Shown here one piece after another: positions 1 to 11,239 of a DNA stretch of 64,000 nt. Numbering within the stretch: position 1 is the first letter of the stretch; the number at the start of each line of letters is the position of its first letter. Below the pieces are notes generated by a model. It searched no databases, was not told where the DNA came from, and was given only the letters and a program-made list of their open reading frames with translations. This DNA is from Mytilisepta virgata (Eukaryota > Mollusca > Bivalvia > Mytilida > Mytilidae), in the NCBI GenBank assembly GCA_028015205.1, contig CM051508.1, positions 11,240,001-11,304,000 of the forward strand, read 5' to 3'. The position numbers and the translations under genes are program-made.

Positions 1-279
1 TTCCTTATATTGGCACCACTTATATCATTTGAACGGAAATTTAACCTACATTTGTGACAAGTCAAATTATTTTGTTTGAACTGTTGGTAAATGTTTTTTT
101 TTTTTTTGTACACAAGGACCTGAATAGACGAGGGTTATGGTTCTTTAGGTAGAAACCGTTTTAATCCACTAATGTACTTATCTGTGTCATCAATTAGGTC
201 AAAATGATTTCTGCTGCTTTTATGGATTCACTTTGTTGTCTAGAATTAATCTATTTTTATATTCATTTGGTATCTCACA

Positions 280-620
280 GGTGACCCATTTCGTCAAATG
301 TACTTTATCGTATTAAATCATTTTTATTGACTATAGTTTCAGTTAGTACAGATTACATTTCATTTACTTCATTTATCGAAAACGACATCTGCCCCTACAC
401 TTCCCACATGTTGCATCTCGGGTGAACAATAACTATTGACCCCAATGTTTGGAAATCAAAATTCTATACTCTCTCACGTATTTCAATGACAGTATGACAA
501 TACTGTTTAGAAATATATTGCATATGTTAAAAATGAAAGAGGCGTTAAGATGAATAGAAAATTGTGATCGACGGATGGACAGACGGGACGAAATTCATAT
601 TCTAGAACTTTTTTGAAAAT
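280..620. repeat. 3' flank duplicate of 2820-3230
   Basis: Shares blocks with 2820-3230, among them CCCCTACACTTCCCA/CCCCTGCACTTCCCA, AAAATGAAAGAGG, AAATTGTGAT and GACGGGA(C/T)GAAATTCATAT, in the same order. It indicates tandem duplication of the R1 3' region with its flank. Confidence 0.6.
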
Positions 621-679
621 TGTGGGTTAAACGAAACGCAAACCATCAGTCTGAAGCATGTTCATGTAGTTATCCATCA

Positions 680-850
680 AACAAATACTAAACAAAAAGG
701 ACAAAGGAACAATAAAAAAACGTAATCTATTGGACAGAAAAACCTGGGAAGACAAATGAACAACCACAAGCACAACAAATAAACACAGTAAACTAAAAAA
801 TAATGAACAACACGAAAACCAGAAGTGAACCCAGGTGCTCCGATAGGGTA
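680..850 (-). mobile_element. Retroelement 3'-end repeat
   Basis: One of about ten copies of a roughly 150-bp sequence containing, on the element strand, TTTGTCTTCCCGGGTTTGTC and TATTTGTCCTTTTT. Others are at 4640, 24870, 27480, 39700, 41290, 56450, 57985 and 59348. It gives rise to spurious hydrophobic ORFs. In the 41-kb copy it follows an RT C-terminal coding region, so I read it as the 3' end of that element. Confidence 0.6.
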
Positions 851-870
851 AAATCTTGAAAAATAACACT

Positions 871-1195
871 TCATTTTATTTTACAGTTTTCATAGTTTTC
901 TTGATTATAGTTTATTGCTGCTTGACAAATCTCACCCCTATGCATTACTTGTTAATTATAATCCTTGTATATGTGAATTTCCAACTGTGTGTCTGCAAAG
1001 ATTGGTAAGAGTTTTCGTATCCATTTGATTTTTGTACAAATAAAGAATTTTGTGAACTACTGGTAGCATCTTATTCTGTCTCAACAGTTGTCTAGTGGTT
1101 AATGTTGATGTCTGTCAAAGTCTCCATTATGCCTTGGTGAATAGATATAATTTCATAATTATTTTCCGCAAGGCTTTGTTGAATTATGTTATGTT
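871..1195 (-). pseudogene. Degraded copy of an R1-type tail exon
   Basis: The reverse strand reads AENNYEI, then a region equivalent to the R1 tail with several stops, SSSQNSLFV, NGYENSYQSLQ and finally ENYENCKIK before TGA. The membrane part is missing beyond about 1200. Multiple stops and a frame change in the middle mark it as dead. With R1 it forms a tandem duplication of about 2.5 kb, because flanking sequence at 280-620 also matches 2820-3230. Confidence 0.7.
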
Positions 1196-1639
1196 TTCAT
1201 TATTCAACAATCCAAATCTTTTTTATAAAGTTCAACAATAAATATAACACACAATCTCATTAAATTGAAAAGATCATTGTCCAGATAATTAGCATATAGA
1301 CACCGTTTAATCATCATGAGATAGTGGACTTTATTTCAGTGAAGAAAATACGGACTTCAACACAGTTTTTAAAAGAAAATGGAAATGAGTTTCAATTGTT
1401 TTTAAAATATAACAAGAGTGGACACACAAAAATGTCTCGCCTGTCGTGTATTTCTAATGAAAGTAAATACATTATAAATTTTAAGCTGTAAATAATGAGA
1501 TAATGTCAATGCTGCTGATGCCTGTATGAACGCTAAAGCTGCTGCCAGGCCTGCTGAAGACAACTATAATAGTGTCTTCATACTACTAATTGTATAGGTT
1601 ATTATTCGCTATATGAAGATATGCTGGATAACTGTGGTT

Positions 1640-2275
1640 AAGAGTGAAAAAACAGGCCAAAACACAAAAACTTAACTATAACCACTGAACCATGAAAATG
1701 AGGTCAAGGTCAGATGACACCTGCCAGTTGGGCATGTTCACCTTACAATCCTTCCATACACTAAATATAGTAGTCCTATTGCATACTGTATTCGAAAAAC
1801 AGGGCAAAACACAAAAACTTAATTATAACCACTGAACCATGAAAATCAGGTCAATGTCAGATGACACCTGGACTTGACCACTAAAACTTAACCTTGGTCA
1901 CTGATCCTTGAAATGGGGTCGAGGTCAATTGAAAACTATCTGACGGGAATGAGGACCTTGTAAGGTACGCACATACCAAATATAGTTATCCTCTTAATCA
2001 TAATAAGAGAGAAATTAACATGATTACAAAAAATCTTAACTTTTTCAAGTAGTCACTGAACCATGAAAATGAGGTCAAGGACAATGTACATATGACAGAC
2101 GGAAACTTCGTAACATAAGGCATCTATATACAAAGTATCAAGCATCAAGGTCTTCCACCTTCTAAAGTATGAAGCTTTTAAGAAGTTAGTTAACGCCGCC
2201 ACCGCCGCCGCCGCCGGATCACTATCCCTATGTCGAGCTTTCTGCGACTTAAGGCGCAGGCTCGACAAAAATAAA
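1640..2275. repeat. Mollusc-type dispersed repeat with internal tandem units
   Basis: The block CACTGAACCATGAAAAT(G/C)AG plus GTCAA occurs three times (near 1685, 1830 and 2055) in one repeat. It ends with a (GCC)n-like run at 2193-2217 and a GC-rich tail. No coding sense was seen. Confidence 0.6.
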
Positions 2276-2652
2276 TCTTTACAGAGATTGTTTTATCGTG
2301 AATATAAACATATGCGGAGATATTTTTTTCTTGTACACTGTTCAATAATGAAGAGTCATGTGCACCGTTTCAAACTTTCTTTATATAGAGTTAAACGTGT
2401 ATGCAGACACCTTTCTTTCAATCAAAATGGAAATATGAGTTATCTACTTTTTCACAATATTATCTACTTAGAATGGAAGCTAAATAAAATTTGACTTCCA
2501 AATATATGCGGAAAAAAATTGTATCTTTGTTGATTTGATTACAGTTATAGATTATTTCAAATTTTAAAGTGCATTCTATTGTAATTGTATCGACAGAAAG
2601 TTGGTGTTAATTTGACGCATGCGCAAAGTCAGTGCTGCTTATAGTTGCGAAT

Positions 2653-2790
2653 GCACTGAAGTTTATGCACCAGAGACATTTTTCATAATTAAGCACTAAG
2701 CACCTGGGTCCGTATGCATAAAAACTTCTTAAGTCTTTTTTAGACTAACATTTTCTTAGCTAAGCAATATACTAACGTCATATGCACAAA
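2653..2790 (+). repeat. Dispersed repeat, copy 1
   Basis: CACTGAAGTTTATGCACCAG and following sequence through CTTAGCTAAGCAATATACTA recur at 19672-19825 in the same orientation with small indels. Confidence 0.65.
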
Positions 2791-3417
2791 GCCACGAGGT
2801 CGTTGTCTGTATTGTATTGGTTTTATCGTATTAAACCGTTTCTGTTGCTTTTTATATAGAATTTCCATTATGACAGAGTTTACTTGATTTATCAATAACT
2901 ACAGCTACCCCTGCACTTCCCAAATGTTGGATCTCAGGTTGTAGTACTTTCACAATATTCATGATCTTATGCTTGGAAAAGAATTTTGCCTATATCAACC
3001 TTAAATTTTTTACGCACTATTTCTCCTCAGAAACGTTTTACTATTGAAAACCAAAATTATAAACCCAACATCGATAACCATTCACCCCAAAGTTTGAAAA
3101 TCTAAATTCATAACTCTGATAACGTATTTGAGTACACAAGTTAAAAATGAAAGAGGGGTTTAAGTTACTAGGAAATTGTGATAGACAGACGGGATGAAAT
3201 TCATATCCTAGAGTTGAGTTAAAAGAGACACAATTAGTCTGAAGCATATGTACAATGTATAATTATAGTAATGTGTACAAGTTTCCGAAATTTGTCTCCT
3301 TTAAATGGAAGAAACATTGTAGGGCCTTTATGTAAACATGAAATAAGCTCACAACATAGTTGTACATGTAGTTATCTATAAAACAAATATCAAACAAGAT
3401 CTTGGAAAATAACAGTT

Positions 3418-3863
3418 TTATTTTATTCTACAGTTTTCATAGTTTTCGTCGGGGTTGTTTATTGCTGTTTGACAGATCTCACCACTATCTATTAACTGTT
3501 CACTATAATCTCTGTATATGTGAATTTCAATATGTTCAACTGGTTCTGTTTGCAAAGATTGGTACAGGTTTTCGTACCCGTTTGATTCTCCTACAAATAA
3601 AGAACTTTGCGAACTGCCTGTAGCATCTGATTATGTCTGACGATTAATGTTGATGTCTGTGGAAATCTCCAATATGCTTTGGTAAATTGATATGATTTCA
3701 TCATAATTATTTTCCGCAGAACTTTGTTGAATAATGTTCTTTTCTCTTCGGAGTTTGAACCAGAAAAAGAAATGAGTGAATATCAAGTACAGGACAAGGC
3801 CTCCAATTATATTACCCGATATTAACCAGTGGTTATCCTTGGCTTTTGGTTCGGTGACACGTG
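3418..3863 (-). pseudogene. R1 exon: transmembrane and tail with premature stop
   Basis: Starts RVTEPKAKDNHWLISG after TTTTGTAG, then a membrane segment (NIIGGLVLYLIFTHFFFWF) and ENNYDEI. The frame stops at TAA 3631-3633 (after NRQT) and resumes without a shift through NGYENLYQSLQ and NYENCRIK to the ancestral TAA at 3418. No other lesion is visible, so the stop is probably young. Confidence 0.75.
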
Positions 3864-4287
3864 CTACAAAAGTTTTATAGCAAACCACATTATTATTAAA
3901 GTTTTCGAATATATGTACATATTGTGTAATTGACCAAAATGCGCTAAATGAAAATTTCAATAAAAGCATAGTTTTAGATTACATTTAATGGTTGTTTTAT
4001 CATCGTTTTTATCCATTTTTTAGTTGATAAATTTATTTTTAATTTCTGTTTATAGTATGGTTTCGATTTCCTCACGACTGACCTCATCATGATTTTGATT
4101 ACACTTTTTAATCTGTTTTAGTCTATTTTTCACAATGATTTGGTAATTATTTATTTTGGTTTAGTTTTCACAACGTTTATTCATGATATCTATCTTATTT
4201 ACTGTAAAACATCACAATGGGGTAGTCTACTACTGACTGGTATAAAATACCGACATAATCTCGAACATTCTTATCATAAACACTTAC

Positions 4288-4386
4288 AGATGGTCTTTCG
4301 TTTATCAATAGTTGTTGTGGATTCCATAATTTCAGTCGAACTAACATGCGTTTCTTCTGATGTCACTTTATTTCTTTGATTACTAG
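4288..4386 (-). CDS. R1 exon: Ser/Thr-rich stalk (candidate)
   Basis: An open 99-bp stretch between AACACAG and GTAAGTG, phase 1-1 like its neighbours, encoding SNQRNKVTSEET, VSSTEIMESTTTID and KRKTI. The composition fits an extracellular stalk. It is supported only by splice sites, phase and position. Confidence 0.5.
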
Positions 4387-4639
4387 CTGTGTTAATTGCA
4401 ATAAAATGTATTTTCAGTGATTGCTTATCTCTTATAAACACCTACACATTTATGTCCAGCTCCATTATAAATTATCACCAAGGCTTGTACTTTATTTGCT
4501 TTATTTACACACAAGGTGTCAAGAAGACAATCCAAGGAAAAATACAATATTTCTGTGATTTGGTTAGTAGTATCTGATAATATAATTCAGTTTTCAACTA
4601 ATACACATGAATATACTTACCGATAAACAAGACATGAGG

Positions 4640-4790
4640 GAGTTCGTGTTGTTCATTGTTTTTTTAGTTTTCTGTGTTATTTGTTGTGCTTGTGGTTGTT
4701 CATTTGTCTTCCCGGGTTTGTCTGTCAAACGAATTACGTTTTTATGGCTTCTTATGTATATTTGTCCTTTTTATACACAGAAACGTCGAA
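4640..4790 (+). mobile_element. Retroelement 3'-end repeat in R1 intron
   Basis: Copy of the 150-bp repeat, plus orientation, inserted in the R1 intron between the signal and stalk exons. A donor-like GGTAAGTAT on the minus strand (near 4610-4618) abuts it, so it may have disrupted a former exon. Confidence 0.6.
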
Positions 4791-5136
4791 AACACAATAT
4801 AAACAATTCATTTGATTTATTTCTATCTCTACCGGGCGTTTGTTTTCTATTATACAAAAAAACAACATATATAAGTAATGCCACTCTCTGATGACAAAAA
4901 TCTTTACCCTTTCAAAGTTCCTAGGATTGCTTAATATTCTTATGGTTTACACCATAAAAAACATAATTTCGTTGCCCTTAGTTTCAGTTTTCCCTGTTTC
5001 GATATTTCATGATATTGTTTCTAGATTCGTCAATCTACACGATTATTGCTGCTACGTTGGTATTCTGTAGGTCGCTTACTGCTTCGATCTGGATTTGCAA
5101 TGACATATTTTTATATCTGTATATTGTTTGTTTAAG

Positions 5137-5553
5137 GGGGTCATCCATAATTTTCAACATTTTTCAGAAGTAAAAAAAAAAACTCGCTAATAGGAGAGGT
5201 TTCAAATTCCTAATTTTTAGCAATTTTTACACTTCCAAAAATCAGTGTAACTGCCACTTCCGCCAATATTTCGGAAAATAGAGAAGGTGACAAAAAGCCA
5301 ACAAAAGCCAAATCACTGGAGCATGTAAACATATGACTCATGCTGTGGACTTGGAACATGCATTTGAAAGGGGTGTAACGATGTCTGTATCCGCTTTCCG
5401 AGTAAGGAGTTGTATCTTTTCACAGAAAAAATTTCATAAAATGCTGATGTACACTTTTGATAGGGGTGGCGATTTCCAATATGTCCAAACAGAGTGCTTT
5501 TTGTAAAATTGTGAAAAAATGTTGATAACTATGGATGAACCTAAATGAATATT
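5137..5553. mobile_element. MITE with ~30-bp imperfect terminal inverted repeats
   Basis: The left end GGTCATCCATAATTTTCAAC and the reverse complement of the right end (GGTTCATCCATAGTTATCAAC) match apart from small differences. About 420 bp, no coding capacity, in the R1 intron where the Ig exon would be expected. Confidence 0.6.
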
Positions 5554-5616
5554 TATCAGTTAATGATGGTTTAAATCTCGGAAAAACGGCAACTAACATC
5601 TAGGTATAAAACTTAC

Positions 5617-5758
5617 TTTCTGCTTGTACTGCAAAAATAAACGCCATTACTAGAATGTTCAATGATGTCCGTACATTGATACAAATCCGTTTTTGTGTCA
5701 TGATAAAAATTGTCGTTGATTATTTTCTGTCGGCTTAAACTTGACCATGTAGGTATAT
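5617..5758 (-). CDS. R1 exon: 5' leader and signal peptide
   Basis: Acceptor TTCTTTCAG before 5758, leader, ATG at 5701, then MTQKRICINVRTSLN... and a hydrophobic stretch (ILVMAFIFAVQAE), with donor GTAAGT in phase 1. Start, length and end match the R2 signal exon. Confidence 0.65.
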
Positions 5759-6372
5759 CTGAAAGAATGTGGATTCGGTTCAAGGTCAAAACCAAAGGCT
5801 AATTAGTTTTTTGTGTTTTCTTAGAGTATATATATGTGCTAAACGCAATCTTTCTCATATCAGGAAACCAACGACAAACATTTATCAATTACCGTCCAAA
5901 ATCCTGGGATGTAAAAAAAAGAAAACACATTTATATGTTTAGAAACATTATGCAGTTTACAGGTACTGAAATAATAATTAGTGGTCTTGACAGCAAGGAT
6001 AGCATTTTGATTTGGTCTTGTTATCTTGATTTTGATTGAAAATATAAAGTTTTGAAAAATATAAAAATTTAAGATTTTTTTTCAAATTCTGTTAATATAA
6101 CAATTTCAACTCTCTCATTGAAAAATTGTGTTGTCTAGATTTTGGGTAAACTGTTAAGGTTGGCTGGATTTTTATTTAAAGATATAAACTTGTAGTTGTT
6201 TTGACAATTTTATATTTGGATATATCATATATAACATGTCTTTTTTAACATCTTAAATTTTTTATCTGTTTTGTATAACAATGGGGCGATAGAAATAAAC
6301 ACATATAAGATAATACATTTCAACGAACTAAAAACATGTAAGATGAAGTCTACCTATTAGCTATATGTAAAG

Positions 6373-6990
6373 TCAAGAAATACCAAAGGGATATTCGAAG
6401 AAGAAAAAAATCGTAACAACTGACAAACTCCGGAGGACCACGAAGACAAGACCCAAAACAATACATGCACTACAATTAAAAACTAAAAACATATGTACAA
6501 CATGGAAACCACCAAAAACCGGGGTAGACTCGGGTGCTTCGGAAGAGTAAGCCGTCTCTGCTTCCTGCAGGACACCCGCCATGCTGCCCATGTCAAATCC
6601 AATATGAGGAAGGGATAATAACAGGTCCATTTTCATTTGGAAAACGGTTTTTTTCATACCTGTCAACCAAGTCATGATGACGCCCATAAAACTTTAAAAA
6701 GGATGACTTCAGCTTAGGAGCAACGTACCTATGTCTAAGCAACTTTTCTGTCAGGAGCCGGGCTCTATCCAGGAAGTCAATGTATGTGTCACAAGTTCTG
6801 AAATATATATTCCATACGCCGGCGCTTCTGGAATATTGCCGCTCAAAAATAAGAAGTTGACGATTGGAAAGTCAAAGTCATCCCATTTGTCGTAAAGTTT
6901 TGTATTCAACCTTCCTCTGGTGTCAATATCAAGGTGAAGGTCAAGATAAGATGCAGACTTTTTTACTAGTTTGGATTGTATCTATGTATG
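6373..6990 (-). mobile_element. Reverse-transcriptase retroelement fragment (C-terminal part)
   Basis: The reverse strand reads YLDLHLDIDTRGRLNTKLYD, DDFDFPIVNF and EAPAYGIYISELV before frames break. This is the C-terminal segment of RT proteins that are abundant in mollusc, coral and fish genomes (consensus style: APAYGVYISQLIR). Stops and shifts show it is dead. I cannot fix the clade. It lies upstream of R1. Confidence 0.6.
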
Positions 6991-7079
6991 ATCTGAACGG
7001 GTAATCATCAGTGATTGACAATTCCAAAAATGAACATGCACCAAATTTCTACTGTAGCTTATACTCTCTGAGTTAAAAA

Positions 7080-7345
7080 TAAAACTGAACGAAAACTTAC
7101 ACAAATTATTAGAAATCTAGTCAACACGGATTGCAGAAAATGTAACTGTATAGTATTACATGGAAAAGAGGAAATATATCATGCCAAATAGCAAAACATA
7201 TATATTTATCTTTTAAAAGGAAGTTTTAATTTTAATTTGAACATTTTTAAATACTAAATAATTGAGGCAAAGGATATAGCCGAAATAAGGTCACAAAGAC
7301 TTCAGACTGCATTGTTAATTGTTTTCTACTCTATGTCACTCTTTT
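7080..7345 (-). promoter_or_regulatory. R1 upstream region with putative 5' non-coding exon donor
   Basis: Matches 19310-19600 upstream of R2 (shared GAGGAAATA, AGGAAGTTTTAATTT and TATTGTTTTC-like blocks). Both carry a minus-strand donor: GTAAGTTTTC ending near 7097 here, GTAAGTGTT near 19337 there. With acceptors just before both start codons, a shared untranslated first exon and promoter is likely, but no TATA or start site can be fixed. Confidence 0.4.
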
Positions 7346-7760
7346 GTGTTTTTCCATAAATCAAGAAAGGAACATAATGACGTTGCTAAGACTATCATTT
7401 TGTGCTTTTATTACAACTCTCAATGATAAATCTAAACACATGTGAGGCTTTTCTATTTCAAAACCAGCAGACAGACTCGATCGTTTCTTTTCTATCAAAG
7501 TTTAAATTACTCAAAGTTAACAGAAGAAATTAAAGTTGGATGTTTTCAACACCCATTTGTAGGAACGATAAAATGACAACTTTATTATATTTAAAGAATT
7601 AACAAACTTTTATCATCAGTTACGTCAATTTAACATAAATATCTCAGATAAATTAGTTGGTAGGTTCTTTAGGAATATTTTGTAAAACCTATCCTAGTTT
7701 GTTTTTCAATAAAAGTTATACTGTTCCTCCAATGAGTGTTCATTTCACTCTAAAATAATT

Positions 7761-7961
7761 TTGCGGATATTCTTCAGTGTTTTTAGGGTTAGATTAGGAA
7801 AAAAAGGAATAAAAGAACACCGACAAACGACAGACATGTTTGATAAGTTTCAACAGACTATCGGTGTTCTAATGGAGACAATCGTTGCGCCGCCTTTGGT
7901 AGATCTCTTCTTGTTTTCATATGAGACTAATGTGTTACGAGAGCTACTTATGCAAACTTAG
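7761..7961 (+). mobile_element. Reverse-transcriptase fragment
   Basis: Encodes QQTIGVLMETIVAPPLVDLF then LFSYETNVLRELL. This resembles the RT core segment usually written IGIPMGTNCAPLLVDLFL. Only this short block is recognisable. Confidence 0.5.
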
Positions 7962-8690
7962 CTCACTCATTTGATTTAAGTTATTTTATTATATGGATGA
8001 TATTCTATGACTTAAGGATGATTGCTGGTCTAATAGGAAATAAATAGGATTTGAAATAGGTGTTTTAGTTTTAGAGAACATATGAATAGTAAACAGATAA
8101 GCAAGAAAAAATATAGGTTCATGTGCTGATTTTAGAGCTACAAGGCCTTGAAAATTTGCAGGAAATGGATTTTCTCTAGATTTCTCATTGTCGTTGCATT
8201 GACAACTTCAGTCTCTCAAAAATGTATGAAAAAATAAAAAGGATTTCATAAAATTTTGCCATTTTAAGGTATATATGAATTATAAAAGAAAAAGTGGGGG
8301 TTCATGGACAAAAAATTTCATGTTTAGGAAATGGATAAACCCGAGGATTCCGAAAATCTGACAAAAAGAACAAAACATGACCAGCGAACATCCTTAATAA
8401 TTCTTACTTTAGGAATTACTTGCATCTCATCTATTGCCGAGAACTTCTGCTTCATATCAAGATTTGTACTTGTAATAGAAAATAATGGGGGATCGAAATC
8501 CAAACTTTTATTACAAACGTTGTGATTTTAATTTTCCGATTGTGAAGTCTCCAGCATAAAGATATGGTGTGTACATTTCACAGTTGATTCAATACTGCTG
8601 TGCTTGTAATATACACGTTGACTTTCTCGGCATTTGCCACTCCAGGTTTTTAGTGGGAATTTAGATTGATAGTGCTTAAGATTATATGCT
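7962..8690. other. No recognisable feature
   Basis: AT-rich sequence with short scattered ORFs. Nothing was recognised. Confidence 0.4.
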
Positions 8691-8734
8691 GTCTTGGTTG
8701 TTTTTTTTTACTCTCTAAGTTATTCACGCATCCT

Positions 8735-8830
8735 CGTGGCATTTGTTTGTTATGCCCTTGGACTTAGATTTTACGGACGTTTCCCACTGTGCTGTCGCTT
8801 CAGTATTGTTTTGCCCATATTCAAGACGAT
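8735..8830 (+). repeat. Dispersed repeat, shared with 28615-28735
   Basis: Contains TTGGACTTAGATTTTACGGA, GTTTCCCACTGTG and GCTTCAGTATTGTTTTGCCC. Equivalent blocks occur on the minus strand at 28615-28735. Confidence 0.5.
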
Positions 8831-9749
8831 AACGGAAAGAACTGCACTACCTAGTTTTCAAAATTGTGCCTTTTTAACACGTTTATAATGGTAAATAAAT
8901 TGTACTCAATTTCTCCTGAGAAAATGCTTTGGTCATGACAATTTTGCTATCAATAACTATGGGCCTAATTTTCGCAAATCAGAATTTTAAAACCCTGCTG
9001 TACATTTACATAGACTGTAATAAAAATACATAAGTGTCTTGAAGTAATTAGCAAATATAATTATTATAAAGATAAATTGTATATAACAGAGTGTATAATT
9101 GGAACGATTCATTCTCTTTTGTTCTATATAAATGGACCGACAAGGTGTATCATTGATGGAGACTACAGCGCTGTTCGCCTTTGGGATATAACTGAGTGTA
9201 TAAAACAGCGCTGTCGTTTTCTTCTTGTATTATAACTTTTTACGTACATTGGTTACCTCATGTACATTGATCTTTATTCTATATTACTAAAACGACACTG
9301 CTCTTCAAATTGCATACCGTTCGGGCTAAACGCAGTTTAAAATGTGTAAACAAATGTGTTAAATTGTTCAAACAAGGACCTTCTTATACCTGGAAAATAT
9401 CAAGGTAGAATTTATTGCATACATTTTCAATTCTATTTCAAGACATGTCATTTGATGCTTACTTATCATCACCTTTCAGAAATGCACTGTCAATGGATAA
9501 AACATGGGACATGAAAGTAAATTGAAGTAAGACTTATAGATAGATTGATCACTTCCTAATATATATTGAGACTAAACTTTGTCGAACACTGCATGGTAAG
9601 GTTTTGACAATGAATTGATTAAAACAATTAATAAAATAAAAAGTTCGTCAAACATCAATAAGATAAGAATTGTAGTACTATTACTCTGTCTTAATCTTTT
9701 TTGGTCAACACTTTCAGTTTGCATTTTTGTATATATGCCCTATTAACGA

Positions 9750-10250
9750 ATGTCGAAGGCGCATATAGATTTAACCTTGTCCGTCCGTCCGTACGTCTGT
9801 CCAGCTTGGTTAAGTTTTTGCGTCTATTTCTCAGAAACCATGGACTGTTTGATATTGATGATATTATACCACAAAAATCCTCTTATGACACCAAACACAG
9901 ATCAACAATATATGGTCACTTTTATGTATGAGTGGTAGATAAAGTTTCGCCTTTAATTCCAAATCCTAGGAATCCATTGTGACCTACATTTTATGCTTTC
10001 GTATTAATCAAATGTTCGTACTTAGATATATTTTTACAGAACCTATGGTGATGCATTAATGATATTTCAAAATCACTTAATCTTACAAATTTATACACAC
10101 ACAGCTCAGTTTTATTTGAGGCACTATGACCTATTTTATTGTAAAGTGACTTTCATTAAATGTTTGCATTTTAGTCTAATTCTTACAAAAAGCTGTGTTG
10201 GTATGTCAATGATGTTTTACAACTTTCATCATCTTCTTTAGTTCAGCAGA
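9750..10250. repeat. Mollusc-type dispersed repeat with GTCC run
   Basis: GCGCATATAGATTTAACCTT is followed by a short (GTCC)n run and a long AT-rich body without coding capacity, the style of the large repeats at 14425 and 51700. Right boundary uncertain. Confidence 0.4.
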
Positions 10251-10799
10251 GATCACCAACATATAAGTGTACACGACCTACATTTCATGCTTGAGTGACT
10301 GTATAACATTTAAGTGTAGAACTGCCCATTTCTTAATTCTAATGGGTAAAAGTCAATGTAAGCGTGAAATGAGGATATATAATGAAACTTTCGTATATTT
10401 AAAATAATTCTTAAAACAATTTCCTGTCATTATTATAGATTGGTATTATATGTGCTGAAGGACAATTGTTTGCACTGTTTAGAAGAATATCAGCTGCATT
10501 CATAATTATAAGGCTGGTAAAAATATGAAATAAATGCATGTCAACGCGAACGAAAATGTAAACGTGTTAACTCAAAGTTTTACTTGTAAACCAAAAGGAA
10601 TAATTTTGAAAGAAATAACCAAAAATTATTTTATGGCATCTTTGCTAGCCAAAAGTTACGATTCACTTCTCTCTCTTCACCCATGGCGGAATAAGTTAGA
10701 ATTTGTAATCCGCAGCATGAGTAGTATCATTTGTTGCAGATGTAACTACCTGCATCAAATCAAAAAGCGCCCAACACGTGTAAATTGAGAAAAAGTGAA

Positions 10800-11237
10800 T
10801 AACAATGGCGACCCACAGAAGGACAATATTTGACGTTCGTATGCGATTTCTGCTTTACAAAACTGAACAAGGTGTCCAAAATAGAGTTTGACATTGGCCG
10901 TCGGATGGAAACCTTACACATGAAAAAACTCCCTATTAAAATTACTAAGAACAAAGTATATGCAGGGCGGTATGGATGAATCAGCACAATCATATAGTTT
11001 GAACTATTTCACCGGCAAAGCAACCCCCTTTGGCAAGTCGACAAGCTAAAGGTCAGCGGTTTCCTGACACACCTACACCACGAAAGGGAGAGAAATCTCT
11101 AATATTCACTCCAACCAAAACCTCAGAACGAAAAGTTTTTCCAAACCAAGTATCATCAGAAGGAAGTGAAGAGAGGAAGACAGATAATAAAGGAAAAAAA
11201 AATCAGTGTCAGCATATTTTCGCCAGGATAAGCAAAG
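10800..11237 (+). pseudogene. Degraded exon of unknown protein with a CxxC motif
   Basis: One frame reads YLTFVCDFCFTKLNKVSKIE then GRRMETLHMKKLPIKITKNK, ending at TGA 10977. The next frame continues with an in-frame stop at 11000, then ASRQAKGQRFPDTPTPRKGE and basic/polar sequence to a donor GTAAGC at 11238. The charged, coherent composition in successive frames suggests one coding exon broken by a frameshift and a stop. The CDFC resembles half of a zinc-binding site. Family not recognised; a transposon-derived protein is possible. Confidence 0.35.
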
Positions 11238-11239
11238 GT

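Larger units (their letters stand above)
3418..5758 (-). pseudogene. R1: R2-like receptor gene lacking a visible Ig exon, tail cut by in-frame stop
   Basis: Exons 5758-5617 (ATG at 5701), 4386-4288 and 3863-3418, all joined in phase 1. The first encodes a signal peptide (MTQKRICINV...FAVQAE), the second a Ser/Thr-rich stalk, the third a membrane segment and tail. TAA at 3631-3633 ends the frame at about 138 residues, yet the same frame continues for about 70 codons with clear R2/R4 homology (SSLFVG, NGYENLYQSLQ, HIYRDYSEQL, NYENCRIK) to a second TAA at 3418-3420. No Ig exon is seen between 4387 and 5616; a MITE occupies 5137-5553 there. It may be a recent pseudogene, or a truncated receptor using the early stop. 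Confidence 0.65.

Noticed and set aside
2053..2268. Ala-rich small protein
   Set aside because: Translated end of a dispersed repeat with a (GCC)n run; no splice or start context.
10534..10788. 84-residue open frame on the plus strand
   Set aside because: No recognised domain and no link to the broken exon that follows; likely chance.
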